Positions 1 to 14,081 are shown, counted from the stretch's first letter. The stretch: 64,000 bases of DNA from Syncephalis fuscata (GCA_025786725.1 JAHLTZ010000001.1:62001-126000); one strand, 5' to 3'. The notes: generated by a model from the letters alone, not told the origin. Numbers and translations are program-made.

Positions 1-672
1 TTTGTTTGTGTGTTTATTGCTCTTCTTTCTATGTTACTTTTCTACACTTGACAAGTAATATCGACTAGGCCGCCTAGTCGCCACATGACTTTCGGGTTTT
101 TTCCCCTGTTTGACCCATTTCGTCACAAACTACCACATGTATAGAATTGCTTTAAGTATTTTATTTGCTTTTTGATTTGCTTTCATGGAATAGATATATG
201 AAAAGATGTATCATTAATAATAATAATGATGATTATAAATACAATATTGTTGTTGTTTAATTATCATTAATTAATGTATAAACGTTCTAATTTATTCATG
301 ACTGCAACTTAAAGACAAATACAACGTTCTCATCTATTGTCAGCAATGATAGCTGCATGTTAGGCCATGTGGTGCGTCGCCATTATCTCGACGAATCGCT
401 TACCATCCTTACACATTTCTTTGCATACGTCTACTCATACTTGTACAGGTATTTGCCTGTGCTATTACTGTCGTAATGATGAGTTTTGTGAATTGTTATT
501 ATTACAACTAGTATTATTATTATTAGTACTATTACCATAACCATACAACTTCATCATCCGCTAGACCAGTTCTTGCTGTATCTCCAGAGTTGCAATCCAA
601 TAGGCGGTCGTTTGCACCTGCCTTTTTTGATATCCACGCGAACACCCTCACTCTGTTACATGTTCATTTATC

Positions 673-703
<31 letters not shown>

Positions 704-1924
704 CCGTACACACACACACACACACCACGCACGCATGGCCTGGTCCATGTGCCTTGTAAAGTGCTGGTAGCAGCAGCTTTTCACCCTTTAAACTGGTCGT
801 ATTTGAACTTGTTCGCCATCTCACACCGACTATTATTCTGTTATTCTCTTTCTCTCATTTCTTTTCTCTTCTATCCTATTAGCCATAGCTTTGAAATTAC
901 TCCAACTTTTCCTCTTTATTGTTGCGTTTGTTATTTTCTGTTCACCTACCGTGGTCAATCTGCGGATTTCCCCTTTCACCTAGTATCTATCTTATACACA
1001 CCTGTGAGCTTGTCTTTTATACTTTGCTTATTTACGACGTACGTTTTATAGTATTTGTGTGTGTGTGTGTGTGTGGTAAATAGGATGAAGAAGTGGGATA
1101 GAATGTGCCTATGTATCTATATATTATTAGAAAGATAGATAAATGTATATGTCATGTTATCTTCTTTGCTTCTTTGTTCATTGGTTGATCTATGACAAAT
1201 TGTCTAGATACAAGCTAATGAACTTGTGAATAAGCGGGTAATTTGAAATGTACACTTTTACCATCCATCCATCATTCTTTCTTGTTGGTGAATCACGTGC
1301 GATGATGCCATACATCATAGAAATGAATCATCGGAGCTTTAATATAGCTTCACAGTCCACTATTTGTGATGCTGTGATAATTGCTGCGGCAAATGACGAC
1401 AGCGATTATTTGTGAAAAAATATTGTAGACCGCCATCTATACAATAGATGAATGGTCTGTCAATAAACATGCACAAATGTGGTAAAAGAAAGGGATGTTG
1501 TAGTTCAAGTTGGTAAATAACGGCTTTGACCTCCTTTGGCCTATCGAGCAACTACGTACTATACTCAAAGACTGTAGTATTACATCACTCAGGGGATGTG
1601 AATACATTGATTGCACTGTCCCGTGACCTTCATGTTACAGGGGCAAATTTCCAATTGATATTGAACGTACATACACAATCTAGTCATCAATTGATTACTC
1701 ATTAATGCCACAAATATTATACATTTGTAACAAATACTAATCAATAATTATATTCTTTTGATTTAACAAATATAGGTCTTTCGTCTAATTTCTATTACAC
1801 GCGCGCACATCTATTATCGCTCGATCGTCGCTCGTGTACGTTTATTACATTATTAGCTTACTTTCTACTTACATTGAATTGAATAGCAAAACTACTCTCT
1901 CTATTATAACCTATTGTCATCATC
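1..1924. other. Gene-free upstream region with CA/GT microsatellites
   Basis: No convincing gene is visible. The stretch holds an interrupted CA microsatellite at about 674-725, a GT run near 1057-1074 and AT-rich DNA. The open frames across 573-1051 are driven by the CA repeat and by pyrimidine-rich sequence and lack family features. The last few hundred bases before 1925 are presumably promoter and 5'UTR of the PH-domain gene, with pyrimidine-rich tracts just before the ATG. Confidence 0.6.
674..725. repeat. CA-rich microsatellite (interrupted)
   Basis: Alternating CA dinucleotides with a short interruption (cgcccgta) near the middle. It makes His-Thr-rich spurious reading frames on the plus strand. 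Confidence 0.9.
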
Positions 1925-4626
1925 ATGAGCTGTGAAAATACTCAAAACGAAACCGTTGTTGCTGACGCCGCACCAGCTGTTGAAACAACTGCTGAGACCG
2001 TTGTTGAAGCCGTTGCCGATGTAACAGTGGAGACCACTCCTGAAGTAGTTGCTCAAGAAGAAGCAGCTACTGAGGCTGAACCAGCTGCCACTACCGAGGT
2101 AGAGGCACCTAAAGAAGAATGCACTGCTGCAGCTGAGCCAGAAGCTGCAGCTCCTGCTGCTGAAGCTACTGAGACAGCTGTAGAAGCTACTGAAGTAGAG
2201 GCTGTGGCCACTGAAGAGGCTACAGCTGAAGAGACAGAAGTTGCTGCTGCTGCCGAGGAAGAAGTGGCAATCGAGGAAGTTGAGGCAGTCGTTAACGGCT
2301 ATTTGCAGAAGCGTGGTCCACGTCCACTTCGCATTTGGAACAAGCGCTACTTTGCTCTACAAGAGGAAGGTATTCCATTGGCCCAGCTTCGTTTGGTGTT
2401 CAAGAAGAACGTGAAGAAGGTTCACACGCCAGCACCACCTACTTCTAATCCACCAGCTGTACCAGAGGCTGACAAGGAGGACGAGGCCCCTAAGGAGACA
2501 CCAACAGCTGAAGATGAAGTTGTTGCCACTGAGGAAGTTGCCGAGGAAGCTCCAGCTGCTGCTGAGGAAGCTCCAGCTGCTGAGGAAGCTAAGACCGAAG
2601 AGGCAGAGGCTGCCGAAGAAGCAACAGAGACTGCTTCAACTGAAGCACCAGTTGTTGTTCAGCCAGTTGATCAATATGAAGCTGTAAATAAGACATTGTT
2701 CACTAACATTGCCCATGCTACCGCTAGCGGTTTCGGTCTACTCTTCTATTTCCGCAATGAAACCGATGGCGTTCCATCCGGTATTATCAACTTGGCCGAT
2801 GTTAAGTCGATCGAATCGGTTAAAGCCAACAAGCCACATGCATTCGCAGTTCGTACCGAAACTCGTGAAGTTGTTGTTGCTGCCCACTCGGCCAAGGAAG
2901 CCAACGGCTGGATCAAGGCCATCCAAGAGCACAAGGATACTGCTCAGGCCAAGATCGAGGAAGTGCAGCAATCCGAAACATTCAAGCAGACTTATCAGCT
3001 ACTTGTTGAACGCAAGGCTTTCGCTAAGACTGTTGTATCTACCTCGGCTGCTGCTACCACTGAAGAAGTGTTGTCCCACAGTGAATCCGAAGCTGAAGTA
3101 GCAAAGGAAGGCACTACTGAAGTTACACCACCCAGCTCCAAGCGTCGTTCATACTTTGGTGTGCTTGACTTTTTGAGCAAAAAGCCTGCTGCTGCTGCTG
3201 CCGCTGCTGCTACTGCTGTCGAAGAGGAAGCTGCCACTGTGACAGAGGAAGTGACTGCTACTGTGGAAGAAGCTGTTACTACTGTTGAAGTTACTACTAC
3301 TGAAGTAACTGAGACTGTAATAACTACCGAAGAAGTAGTTGCTGAAGAGGTGACCAAGTCGTCTTCCAAGCGTGGCTTTGGTTTTGGTGGCATTTTCAAA
3401 GCCAAGACCAAGGCTACTGATGCCGCTGAAGCTGCTACGGAAGAAGCCAGCGCTGTTGTTGCTGCTGTTGAAGACGAAGCAGCAGAGGCTACTGCCGAAG
3501 GTGAGGCCGTTGTAACTGAAGTTACCGAAACTGTTGAAGTTACTGAGGTGACCGAAGTCACTGAAACAGCTGATGCCGCCGCTGAGCAAGCTACTGCAGC
3601 TGTCGATGAAGCCACTGCTCCTCCTAAGAAGGCATTTGCTGGCGTTGGAAAGTTGTTGCGTTCAATGACCACCAAGAAGAAGGCCGAAGCTACTGAAGCT
3701 GTTACTGAGGCCAAGGCCATCACTGAAGAAGCTGTTGCCAGTGAGACTGAGGCAGTTGTTGAAACACTGAGGAAGTTGTAGCTGAAGCTACAGAACAAGG
3801 TGAAGCTGCTGTTGCCGATGCTACAGAAGTTGTAGAGACTACCACCACCACTGTTACTGATGCTGCCGGTGAAACAACAACTACAGTAACTGAAGTATTC
3901 AGCACTACTCGCGAAGGAGCTAAGCGTGTCTTTAAGACCATTTTTGGTCGCAAGCAAAGCGGCGACATCACCGCTGATGCCGAAACAGCCGCTGAAGCTA
4001 GTGAAGTTGCCGAAACCACCGAAGTGACAGCCGAGGCCACCACCGAAGCTGTAGAAGAAACTGAAGCTGCAGCCGCAGATGTTGTCGTCTCTACTGAAGA
4101 AGCTACAACAACAACAGCTGAAGTTGAAAGCACTACCGAAGCCGCAGAGTCCATTGACCGTGCACAATCTCCACTTGCTCGTGCCTTCACTGGCATTTTC
4201 CGCAAGCGCACTTCTGTCAAAAATGAAGTCGCTAAAGCTGAAGGTGCTGAAGAGACCGAGACCGTTGAGGAAGAAACCGAAACTGCTACTGCTGAAGCTA
4301 AAGTTTCATCAGAAGAGACCAAGACCGTTGAATCGGCTGCTGAAAAGAAAGTAGCACGCCGTGTTACCATCTTCGGTCGCATCACCAACTTGGTAAATAA
4401 CCTTTCGACCAAAGAAGGCGCAGCTGCTACTGTTGAAGATGCTGCCGCTCCTGCCGAAGGTGCTGCACCAGAAGTGGACACTGTCAACGGCAAATCTGAT
4501 GCTGTTGAAGAGAAGGCTGAAACTACTACCACCGAAGTGACGGAAAAGGTCATCACCACCGAAGAAGTTGTCGAGGAGATCATTGAAGAGACAATCGTTG
4601 CTTCAGAAGTGCAAGCTTCCGCTTAA
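1925..4626 (+). CDS. PH-domain protein with acidic Ala/Glu/Thr spacers and repeated basic modules; one apparent frameshift
   Basis: The start ATG at 1925 opens a 618-codon frame that ends near 3781; the same protein style continues one frame over to the stop at 4624-4626. A single missing base near 3763-3768 (gaaacactgagg) explains the break. Residues about 122-165 (NGYLQKRGPRPLRIWNKRYF) look like the first strands of a pleckstrin-homology domain. The domain resumes at about 250-345 (GFGLLFYFRN, HAFAVRTETREVVVAA, AKEANGWIKAIQEH) after an acidic insert of about 80 residues, so this is a split PH domain. The rest is Glu/Ala/Val/Thr-rich, broken by short basic-aromatic modules such as RRSYFGVLDFLSKK, KRGFGFGGIFKAK and KRVFKTIFGRK. 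PH domains usually bind phosphoinositides, so a cortical or membrane-organising role is my inference. I do not recognise a named orthologue. The minus-strand frames here are shadows of low-complexity codons. Confidence 0.8.
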
Positions 4627-5381
4627 ACGCTCGAACAAGTACATTACGACGTGTTGACGGCTTCTTTATCATCTTGCATGCTTATTCGTATTATTGCTAT
4701 ATTCTTTTCACGCCTATCTTCCTCTGCCAGACCCCCATTGTTGGCTGGTGGCTGTCGTGTATTCCACGACATCGTCTTTCTTTATAGATTGGGCGTGCGC
4801 GATCATATAGCTTTACTTTTGGTGTCGTTTCATATTGGCAGCTGTGCTTAATGAGCTCAGCTTGCTAAAACTTATCTTCTACTTTCTCAATTACTCGATC
4901 ACTCGCTCCTTACCTCGCTCTTACACGCGTTCTATTCGTTTTAACTTTGCAGTTCTATCGCTTATCCTATATGCATACCTATGCACGCGCGCGTATATCA
5001 TTGTTTTACTGTTGTAAAGCTTCCGGTCATGGAATGCTGCGCGAACGGATGCCTATCCAGTAGGTGTTTATAAGCGTGGAACATCTTAATGTGTACTACG
5101 CCTAGTTCGTGATCCACAATAGATAGAACACATTTGTCTTTTTGTTGTTTCTTTATACAATCCTATTCATTCGCTGCTGCCTATGTGTGCATGCGTTCAG
5201 TAATCGATTTCTGCGTATTCTTTATTAATAAATAATAGTGTTATAGCGGTATTCAATTAGTTTACATGTATGTTTAACATAAAGTCTTTGAAAAAAAGTA
5301 TAATGTTGTACCTTGATGTGGTGTCTGTAATGCAAATACTACACGTACCATTACTATTACTACAATTTATAACTAATTAGT

Positions 5382-5545
5382 GTGATTTGGGGGTCAAATG
5401 ACTAAATTTAATAACATTCGCGTAGTTGAACTAGAATTTCAATCTATTGAACATGGGGACAAGTGGTGAGTTTGATTTAATCGTCACATCAACATCTAAT
5501 GACGCCCAATCTATTGAACATGATGATGGGTGGTGAGTGACATCA
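5382..5545. repeat. Dispersed repeat copy 1, with an internal partial duplication
   Basis: The stretch gtcaaatgactaaatttaat through acaagtggtgagttt closely matches 47365-47457. Inside it, caatctattgaacatg occurs twice about 66 bases apart (near 5441 and 5507), each followed by a gtggtgagt-like tail. I see no terminal inverted repeats, so the element class is unknown. It could be a remnant of a transposon or of a small gene. Confidence 0.65.
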
Positions 5546-6114
5546 GTCATCAAATACTCGTCATCATAGATTCGTTATCCAGTATGCATATATCCACCAT
5601 TTACCTATATCATTCCCATTCTGTCCCACACTACTATGTATCATTTATACATACTAAACGCATTCTAATATTTATATGTCCCAATATACTTTACTCATTC
5701 TCCACATTGCATTATATGCAATATACTTTAACATTATTTTATATATTTTCTTACCATATATTCATCATTTTATATACTATTCTATACTCGCTTAGCCTTC
5801 CTCTATCCAAAACTGCTTTTATTTTTGTTCTAGCTTTATCATTAGTAAATGTCGACTAATGTCGGTCATTTACTCATGCATATATGCTCAATGACTTTAC
5901 TAATTTTATTCGTATACATTAACTCGTTTATTGATAGATTCATATCTAGTTATATATGGTAATAAATGTACTTTAGTTAAAACTGCTATTTGCTTGCTAA
6001 TTGTTTTATTAGTTGTAAATATTGACTTATTTTGCTCATTAAGCCAATACGCAACGTGTCATTCAATTTTTTTTAAATTTTACTTGTTTTTTATTTATAA
6101 TCCATTGTTATTTA

Positions 6115-6190
6115 GAAGTCAAATAGCTAAACTTGACAATATTCACTCAACTGAACATGATACCGAGTGATAGGTGACATTAGCCATTAA
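6115..6190. repeat. Dispersed repeat, degraded third copy
   Basis: Reads agtcaaatagctaaacttga, then caatattcactcaactgaacatgat and gagtgataggtgacatt, matching the order of blocks in the copy at 5382-5545 with gaps and substitutions. Weaker than the other two copies. Confidence 0.4.
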
Positions 6191-6446
6191 AATGTTGCAA
6201 CGGCATATTTAAATTTAAATTGAATTGAAACCAAGTCGTCTCAAATCATATGTGAATATAATAACAAATCACGTAATGAATTCAATAAACAAAGCTTTGC
6301 TGATTACGGTGCAGTCTGTGTTTTTAATCTCTACCAATCTATCGACGTGTATACTTGTCTTTACTTACTAGCATATGATAACCAAGCCTGTCAGACATTG
6401 CTCTATTATACTAGTTTATTCCACTTGAAGATTCTAAAAACTAGCT

Positions 6447-9400
6447 ATGGGTAGAACTACCCATCATGGCAGCGATTCCATCACTGCCCGACGTATTATT
6501 AAACGTACTACGGCATTTATGTCATTAAATGAGCCTGAAGAATCGGATGAACAGGCAGATATAGCAGTCCAGGCCAGATCAGCACTTGATCCACTGATGG
6601 ATTTGTATCAACGGGCGTTACTCTGCCAACAGCGACATCAATTAGCCAACGCAGTCCAATTCTATGAACAAGCGATGAATCTACTATTGATGCGACAAAT
6701 GAATGTTGATTCCGACCATTCAAGTTCGGGTACTGATTCGGATAGCGATACCGACTCTTCAGACGATAGCGAAGAGGAAGACGATGAAGACGAAGAGGAA
6801 GGAAGTGAACAGGAACATGATCATAACGAAGTAGCCGGTGTAGTCGATACTAGTGAAAACAACAACAATAACAGCAATATTATAAATGGAAATGAAATGA
6901 ATGTAGATTTATCAACAGCAACATCTCCACAATCATCCCATGACCTCGATCCATCCAGTATCAAAACATCGAATATTGGTAATAACACTGCAATGGATAT
7001 GACAACAGAACGAGATTTAAACTCTTTATCGCCCATTGCATCACCAGTACTCAATAACGAACAGGATCATACTATGAAAGCTATGACACCTGACGGCAAT
7101 GATACAAATAGCACGGATATAGAAGGTGAATCTGAAACTATAGTAGATACTAAACAAGTAAAATCACCTTCACCTTGTCCTTCCCAATCATCAACGTCAC
7201 CAAAGCCAAAATCACTGCCTCGATCACGTCGTTGTAGTACAACTAGTCAAAAAAACACGTCTAAAGAGGAAAAGATATCTGCGGCCACTGAACAAGCTAT
7301 AATAGTAATGGTCTAATGAATCACTCTAGTAATTGTACTAATAATTATATTATACTCGCTGTCTTGCAGATGTTTATTGATGGATCTGAAGAGTTACGTA
7401 AATCGCGTGATCAACTCTGCTTTCTTATCCTAGCAAACTTTTCTCGATTACTCGCTTTACCCAATGTTGAATGGACAAATCCACCACGCGCTCTTAATTA
7501 CTTATCAAAAGTAAGCTAATATTATCTAATATCATACATATCCTAGTTTATGCTATTAAATATGATAAATAGGCTGTTCAATTAGATGCTACCAATACGG
7601 CAGTGTGGTGTCAATTAGCAAATGTAGCACGGCAGTGTCAACAGACAGCATTAACTTTACACGCTTTTGAACAAGGCTTATTAACAAAACTTTCTATGAA
7701 ACGTGGTCATCCAAATCCATCACCACTACCATCTATTCATTCAGTAAACAGCGATAGTATAAAATATATATATTCTACTGAATCAACATCGAAAAATTGG
7801 ATAGAACAGATTACTCGATTTACGCCACAAACTTGGGAATGTTTACTTGGTTTATGCGAAGTAATTAACTAGTACTGAATAATCAATATACATCACTAAT
7901 AGATATATAACTAGCAATTATTTGAACAAGGCGATATTTACAGCTGTCAACAGTTAATTGGACCTATTCTCGAGGTCTATCCTAATATTCAAATTCGTCC
8001 TGAATTGAAACATTATATGCATAAACTGCATCAAATTAATACTGAAAAGGATAAACAGTTACGCGATTTAAATGCAACATGGATGGTTGAATCAAGCAAT
8101 CTATCTAAAAAGCTATTAGATACAGATACAGATATAAATACAGATACAGATATAGATACAAGTAATGATACTGAATAACTAGTATATAATGTAGCTAATA
8201 TAGTATTATACCAGATATATGGTCGCCAATGGCTCACACGTTAACGCGGCCCACCTGGGCAGCATTAGGCAAAGCTATCGGACAAATGATTGAAGTAACT
8301 GAACCACCGTATGTAAAATTACTACAATAATCAATATCTAAACTATTTATTGCCTATAGTGAAGGTAACAGTGACGATGACGATGACGATGACGATGAAC
8401 AGCATCCATTATTACTATCTGGTCTTTCATTTACACCACTGGTACCATTCTATCATCGAAAATTAACCATTAATCCCAAGTTTCCATCAACTATTCGATC
8501 TCCTTCGATGCAAATACAAACAACAGCCATTCTATCGATTGAAGAAAATAGCAGCAATGTCAATAGCAGTAACAATAGTCAGAATCATGCAATGGATACA
8601 GAGCTTCAATCACCTATTCATAGTAAACGTGATCGAAGTGAAGTATCAGCCGATGAAGACGAAGAAGAGGAGGAGGAGGAGGAGGAGGAAGTGAACCAAG
8701 TATCTATTAGGTAATGATTTTATATGAATAGCACTATTAAGTATAATGTTAATGAATGTTAATGAATGTTAATTATAGATCATCAAAACGTGTACGCAAT
8801 AAACTTGATCAACAAGAGCAAGAACAATTAAAGCGACGTCAGAATATGACAGTATTTGTTAAACAGGTTGAACGTGTGGTTCATACGCTTGGATGGTCAC
8901 TTATTACCAATGATACACGTACAATGAATGAAGATGAAGATAATTTTAGTATGGATGATCAATTAGGACGGCATCTTACATTATGTTCATCTTCATTATC
9001 AAATAGTGATACATTAACATTTCGGTAAGTAAATTAATTAACCATTAATTAACCTTTAATTAACTTTAATAACTATTTGATTAGATTATCGTCATCTCAA
9101 CAAATACCATCTTCATTTCCTTTAAGTACTCTACCCCCTACTATTGATCCTTTGTTTGGTGATCGACAGCTACTCTTAGAGCATATTCAATGGCTTAATA
9201 CCGTTAATTCTGGTGCATTAGATATGGGCCATTGGTTTATTATTTGTTTATTTTCTGATAATTGCCCATGCTCAATACCACACAAGTCATTGCATCAATG
9301 TCGATGGCCAGATGAATTACGCGAAATAGTGGCAAAGTTTCTGTTAAAGATTGATATTACTGTTTATATGTCGACATTATCATCATTATCTATGGATACG

Positions 9401-11202
9401 GCAATTGATTTACATGAGCAACTTAGTGTAAGTAATTATTATTATTATTATTATGTATTCAGTTAATTAATGGCATATTATCTAGTTAATATTAGGTATT
9501 GGCGAGTTTTTAATGGATGCTGCTTTATGCAATTATACTGTAGTCAAGGCTGGTGGTAAACGAGAGTCAAAGCGTAAGGCGCGTGATCGTTGGCTGGCAC
9601 GGTGTCGGCCATGGTTAAATACACTACAAAAGATAATATTCAGTCAAACGACAGCTACTTTAAAAGAATTAGATGCATCAATTGAATGTCGGTAAGTATT
9701 AGTTACTATCGTTACTAGATAGCTATTAATAATATAAATATATTAGATATAATTGGTTATGGGCCAAGTATGCGCTACTAACTGGAGATCAGACAGCTAC
9801 TGAACGGTATTTGGATGTTTGTCAGCGCTATTTATCACCTGAATTATCTTCAATCATTCTGGTCAATTGGTAATGGGCATGATTGATTAATAGTATTTAA
9901 TAACTAATTTTGAACTATTAATGAACTCTATCAGTCAATCGGGTAATATTATTAGTGTTGAAACTATTCGATTGGCACAAGAAGCATTAAAGGTCGAGGC
10001 AGTCGTGTTAAATACCATTGAATGTTATCAACAAGGCAAATATGAACAAGTAATTCAAAGACTTGCCGCTATTTGGATACCCATTGATGAGGCGGATAAA
10101 AGCGATACAGCTGTTGTAGATGAAGAAAGCCGACTATTACAAGATGCAACTGAATATATTCGTACTTTGCCAATGGATAAAAGACTTGAATTAATGTCAA
10201 TTCTTTATTCGGTAAGTGATTAATATATGTGTAAGCCATTTAGTCTAATTAACAACTAAATATTAATAGGCATGTGTTGCAAAAATGGATCAATTACGTA
10301 TTTATGCACTAGCACCTGTCTATTTAGACCAATTTGTAACGGATTTACAAAGAAATAGACAACAAACACATTCTCGTTATTCAACGTGGTCAATTATTGA
10401 TAAAGTAAGCTATTAGTAATTTATAAGCAAATATACGAGCTATAACACTAATGCGTTGTATTAGATTAATACTGTATTGGCAGATTTAATTGATCGATTT
10501 TGTAAAACAGAAGAGAAAACAGAACAGATTAAGAATTATACTCGTCAAACACAACGACTTATGCCAAGTATTCTTTATTTGTTAAAAGAAGCAATTATAT
10601 TAATGTATTATCGACCGGACACAAAGACAAGTGCCTGGACATCTCGATTACCAACACGTAATTTATTTATTGTTCTTATATGGACAGTATTTGGTCGATT
10701 AAGCCAACAAGCAAGTTTAACATTAATTGATACAACAAATCTTAAAGAAGAAGAAGAAGAAGGGGAGGAAGAGGAGGAAGAATCAAACTCTACCAGTGAT
10801 AATGAAATGACTCAAGTCAACAATGATAGTAATGATAGTGGTAGTAATAATGATAGTAACAGTAGCAATAATGAAAGCGATAAAGAAGAGCAAAAGGATA
10901 CGAAAAAACAAGAAAAGCAACCACGACAAAAGCAACGACCAATTTCATTTTTACGTCAATTATGTAATTTATTAGATTGTGTTCATGATCATTTGGGTGA
11001 ATTACGTATTTGTAGTACAGGACAAGGTAATTTACTATTATTTACTTTTATTAGATATTAATTACGATACGTAATAATAGGCCGATTTCTCAAATTCTGT
11101 ATTCAAATTCATCGACAACAAGGATTGGAAGCGAAAAAGAGTACACCATTATTGCAAAATTATCATTGTCTCTATGGTGTTCGATGGAGTGTAGGTTATT
11201 AT

Positions 11203-11234
<32 letters not shown>

Positions 11235-13818
11235 TACTGATCTAATTGATATTATATGGTATTCTAGTCGGGTTCAAAGCCTTTACAAAATCATCATGCA
11301 CATGCACTGCCATTTGACGAACAAGCAGCATCTCAAGTATTAACCATGCTTTTGCCGAGCATTATGGAGAGAATCCGTTCCAATTTACAACTACGTCCAG
11401 AAAGTACTGATGCGCTAGAAAGTATATTTGAAATATTTCCAGATCCGCCATTTCATATTGGTACATTGCTATATATTTATATTATATTTGATTTAACCAT
11501 ACTATTTATTGTTGAATATTCCAGGTGGTGTAGCGATGACTCGCGATCTAGTTCATACTTATTTAGACAAAGAGACTGAGATTGATCAAGCTATTGGATT
11601 TACAGATCCAAATCGACTATTTCCTTTGGTACAATCGTATGTTACACGCCATATACCAGGTAATTAGCCATATGTTCAAAAAGTATTGAATTTGTCACTA
11701 ATAAAACAATAGATGTCTGTCGTCAATTGTATTATGTATCCGGAAAATGTATGGAAATCTCATTAGGTGGCCGCACTAAAGTAAAGGATAACGAAGATGT
11801 TGAGGTTATGACGGAGCATTTCTTGGCACGTATACAATATTGTATAATATGTTGGTTGTAGTTTTACTGATTAGTGACTATACAATAGAACCATGTTATT
11901 ATGAATCCAGTGGATGCGGAGGCATGGCACTGCCTTGGTGTCGCCTTTCATACACATGCCGACAATCTAATGTGGAGTGCGCGTGATATTAGGGGCAAGC
12001 AGTTGAATATTATTCAATTTCAAAAGGTAAATATACTTGTCTACAAATATTACGGTATAATTAATTATATTTCTAGAAATCATTTCACTGTCAATTACAA
12101 GCAGCTCGTATGGCTTCACTATTTCGCCAAGGAATGGACGGCATTGTTAGGGTGAAGAGGGCAACGGCATTGGCTATCTGGACTGAGCTTGCCTTTCTAA
12201 TCTACGCAATGATGGCAAAGCCGCTTAATGGCAGTGCTTTGGCCCCGTTATCAGATCGGCCTACAACTCATATACAAATCACATCGGAGCCATGCTTAGC
12301 TGAATGGCAGATCAAAGCTTATCGAGTTGTTGTATACTGTCTTAACAATGCACTGGGCATTAATAAGAAAGACTGGAAGTAAGTGGATGCTTGGCAATAT
12401 CGTATTCAGCTCACTAACTAGTCTAATAACTAGACTACATTATTTATTGGGTAAATGTTTAGAAAAACTAAACTATAAACCCGATCAAATTGTGACCTGT
12501 TACGAGACAGCCGTGCGTCTCTGTCCTGAAAGACCACTGCAACATGGCCAAGAGCGTAGTTTTGATGCACATGGTAAATTATTATCCTATCTTGCTAAAC
12601 AATTTCAACAAGATCGTATAACTGTAGGTTATATAATGTAAACTACTAACTTATACTAATCTATCCATTAGGCATCTATTGTCGAACGAGCCATTGCAGT
12701 GGCTATTCCCGTTGAATCATTTGACGAGTTGCATGAACAACAGGCACAATTAGTACATCAGATTAAAAAGCGAGATAATTTAAAGAAACTTCAAGTATTG
12801 GCACGTATTACCTCGGCACTTATGTTGCTACGTGCGAAAGATCGCCGTCGCTGGCATCACAAACCAGTCTATCAAGTAGGTATCATGTTAGCTAATAGAT
12901 CAATTATATTAATATCGATATCAATGAAGTTGGCCCGATTACATTATGAGGCATTTGATGATGTTGAAGCTGCCATTAATGAGTTGCAATCGCTATTCTA
13001 TCTCAAATCGGCCACAAAATCTATTAGTAATATATGGCGAACTGAATTTGAACGGTAAGTTTATAAATCAAATATAATTAGCATTGTATATTTAGCATAC
13101 TATTTACATTAGACCAGGAAGTCATTTTGTTTATTTACAAAAATATGCCACGTTTCTTATTGTGCTATTTGAACGTGGTGGTCATTTAAATCAACTTATT
13201 GGACTGGGCCGTCGATTGCGTAAATCAACGGGTGTTTTTCTAGAACCACTAATGATTTTTACACGTACTGCACAAGCTTGCCTTGAGGTAACAGCATGAA
13301 TTATTAGATTAATTAAAGGTTATATTTATATATTTGTATATAGATTGTGCGCCACACGTCATCGTTACCGGCTATTTCAACTGCCGATTCATTGCTGTCG
13401 ACTGACACGATGACAGCTGCTGCACTACGTCAATTATCAGAGAAAATAACCGCGGCTGTACAGATTGGACAAACAGACGAGTTAATGGCACGATATGCCA
13501 ACCTGCAACACCTTGAACAAATCTATCGACTGGCACTTGGTTATGTAACAGATATTATTGCTGAATTGCGCACCACACTCGTACAATGTTTTCTTGACCT
13601 ATCAAATATCTACCCACTTCCTATGATGTAATTTCAATTAACGATCTAACCGAGCAAATGACTATTGATCCCAAACACGTATCATTTGACGATTTTGTTG
13701 AAGCAGCATTGCAACTATGTCGTCCACTACAATCAACCGCAAAGGTATGGTATTAAATATCCATTGTACTCTACTAACTAATATGATAATTTAGTCGTTG
13801 GAACCGTTAGACTCATAA
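6447..13818 (+). CDS. HIR3: HIR complex subunit HIR3/CABIN1-like TPR protein (about 25 exons)
   Basis: Likely scaffold of the HIRA/HIR histone H3-H4 chaperone complex (replication-independent nucleosome assembly, nucleus). Exons as read: 6447-7304, 7370-7510, 7573-7860, 7915-8161, 8215-8308, 8360-8710, 8779-9024, 9085-9427, 9486-9691, 9747-9869, 9935-10211, 10270-10404, 10465-11026, 11081-11190, 11268-11460, 11525-11659, 11713 to about 11827, 11889-12026, 12077-12378, 12434-12623, 12672-12875, 12930-13054, 13113-13287, 13344-13744, 13795-13818. TPR-like helices occur early (LYQRALLCQQRHQLANAVQF; NTAVWCQLANVARQCQQTAL) and in the middle (DAEAWHCLGVAFHTHADNLM). The family block ERPGSHFVYLQKYATF follows IWRTEFE near the end. 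Asp/Glu-rich and Asn/Ser-rich loops interrupt the folded parts. Two oddities: the intron after about 11827 keeps frame only with a GC donor (gcacgt), and one base seems missing near 13620 (or an unusual 110-nt intron 13545-13654 is used). Converges on the SRC1 gene. Confidence 0.8.
11203..11232 (+). repeat. GATA tetranucleotide repeat inside a HIR3 intron
   Basis: About seven tandem gata units in the intron 11191-11267. Confidence 0.85.
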
Positions 13819-14081
13819 AATATACACAACAACAAATAAATATTAAAATAAGAATGGCAAAATTCCATAATAATTAATATTAATAATATTTATGACACCA
13901 AGTAAATGGCAGTACTGTTTTATTTATAGTTATATTTACTGTAATATAGTTAGCACTAATATTACTATTTATCATTGATAAATGGAAACCAGAGTGTTCA
14001 TTTATTAAATTTAGCCCTATCTTCTTTTTCTTTCAAATCATGCACACAACAATATATATATATATTAATATCTATATAGTC

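Larger units (their letters stand above)
4627..6446. other. Intergenic region with a diverged dispersed repeat
   Basis: No gene supported. 5382-5474 and 5507-5545 hold a repeat that recurs near 47365-47457, and a weaker copy lies near 6115-6190. The remainder is AT- and pyrimidine-rich. The small frames at 4651-5017 and 5530-6170 have no family features. Confidence 0.55.

Noticed and set aside
573-1051. Plus-strand frames over the CA repeat
   Set aside because: The His-Thr run comes from the microsatellite; the rest has no family features and no splice structure.
2995-4583. Long minus-strand frames rich in Ser/Ala/Val
   Set aside because: They are the antisense reading of the Glu/Ala/Thr repeats of the PH-domain gene and have no domain content.
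13545-13654. A 110-nt intron in HIR3 that would restore the frame without a missing base
   Set aside because: Possible in phase, but twice the usual intron length here, and the removed stretch reads like good protein (DIIAELRTTLVQCFLDLSN).
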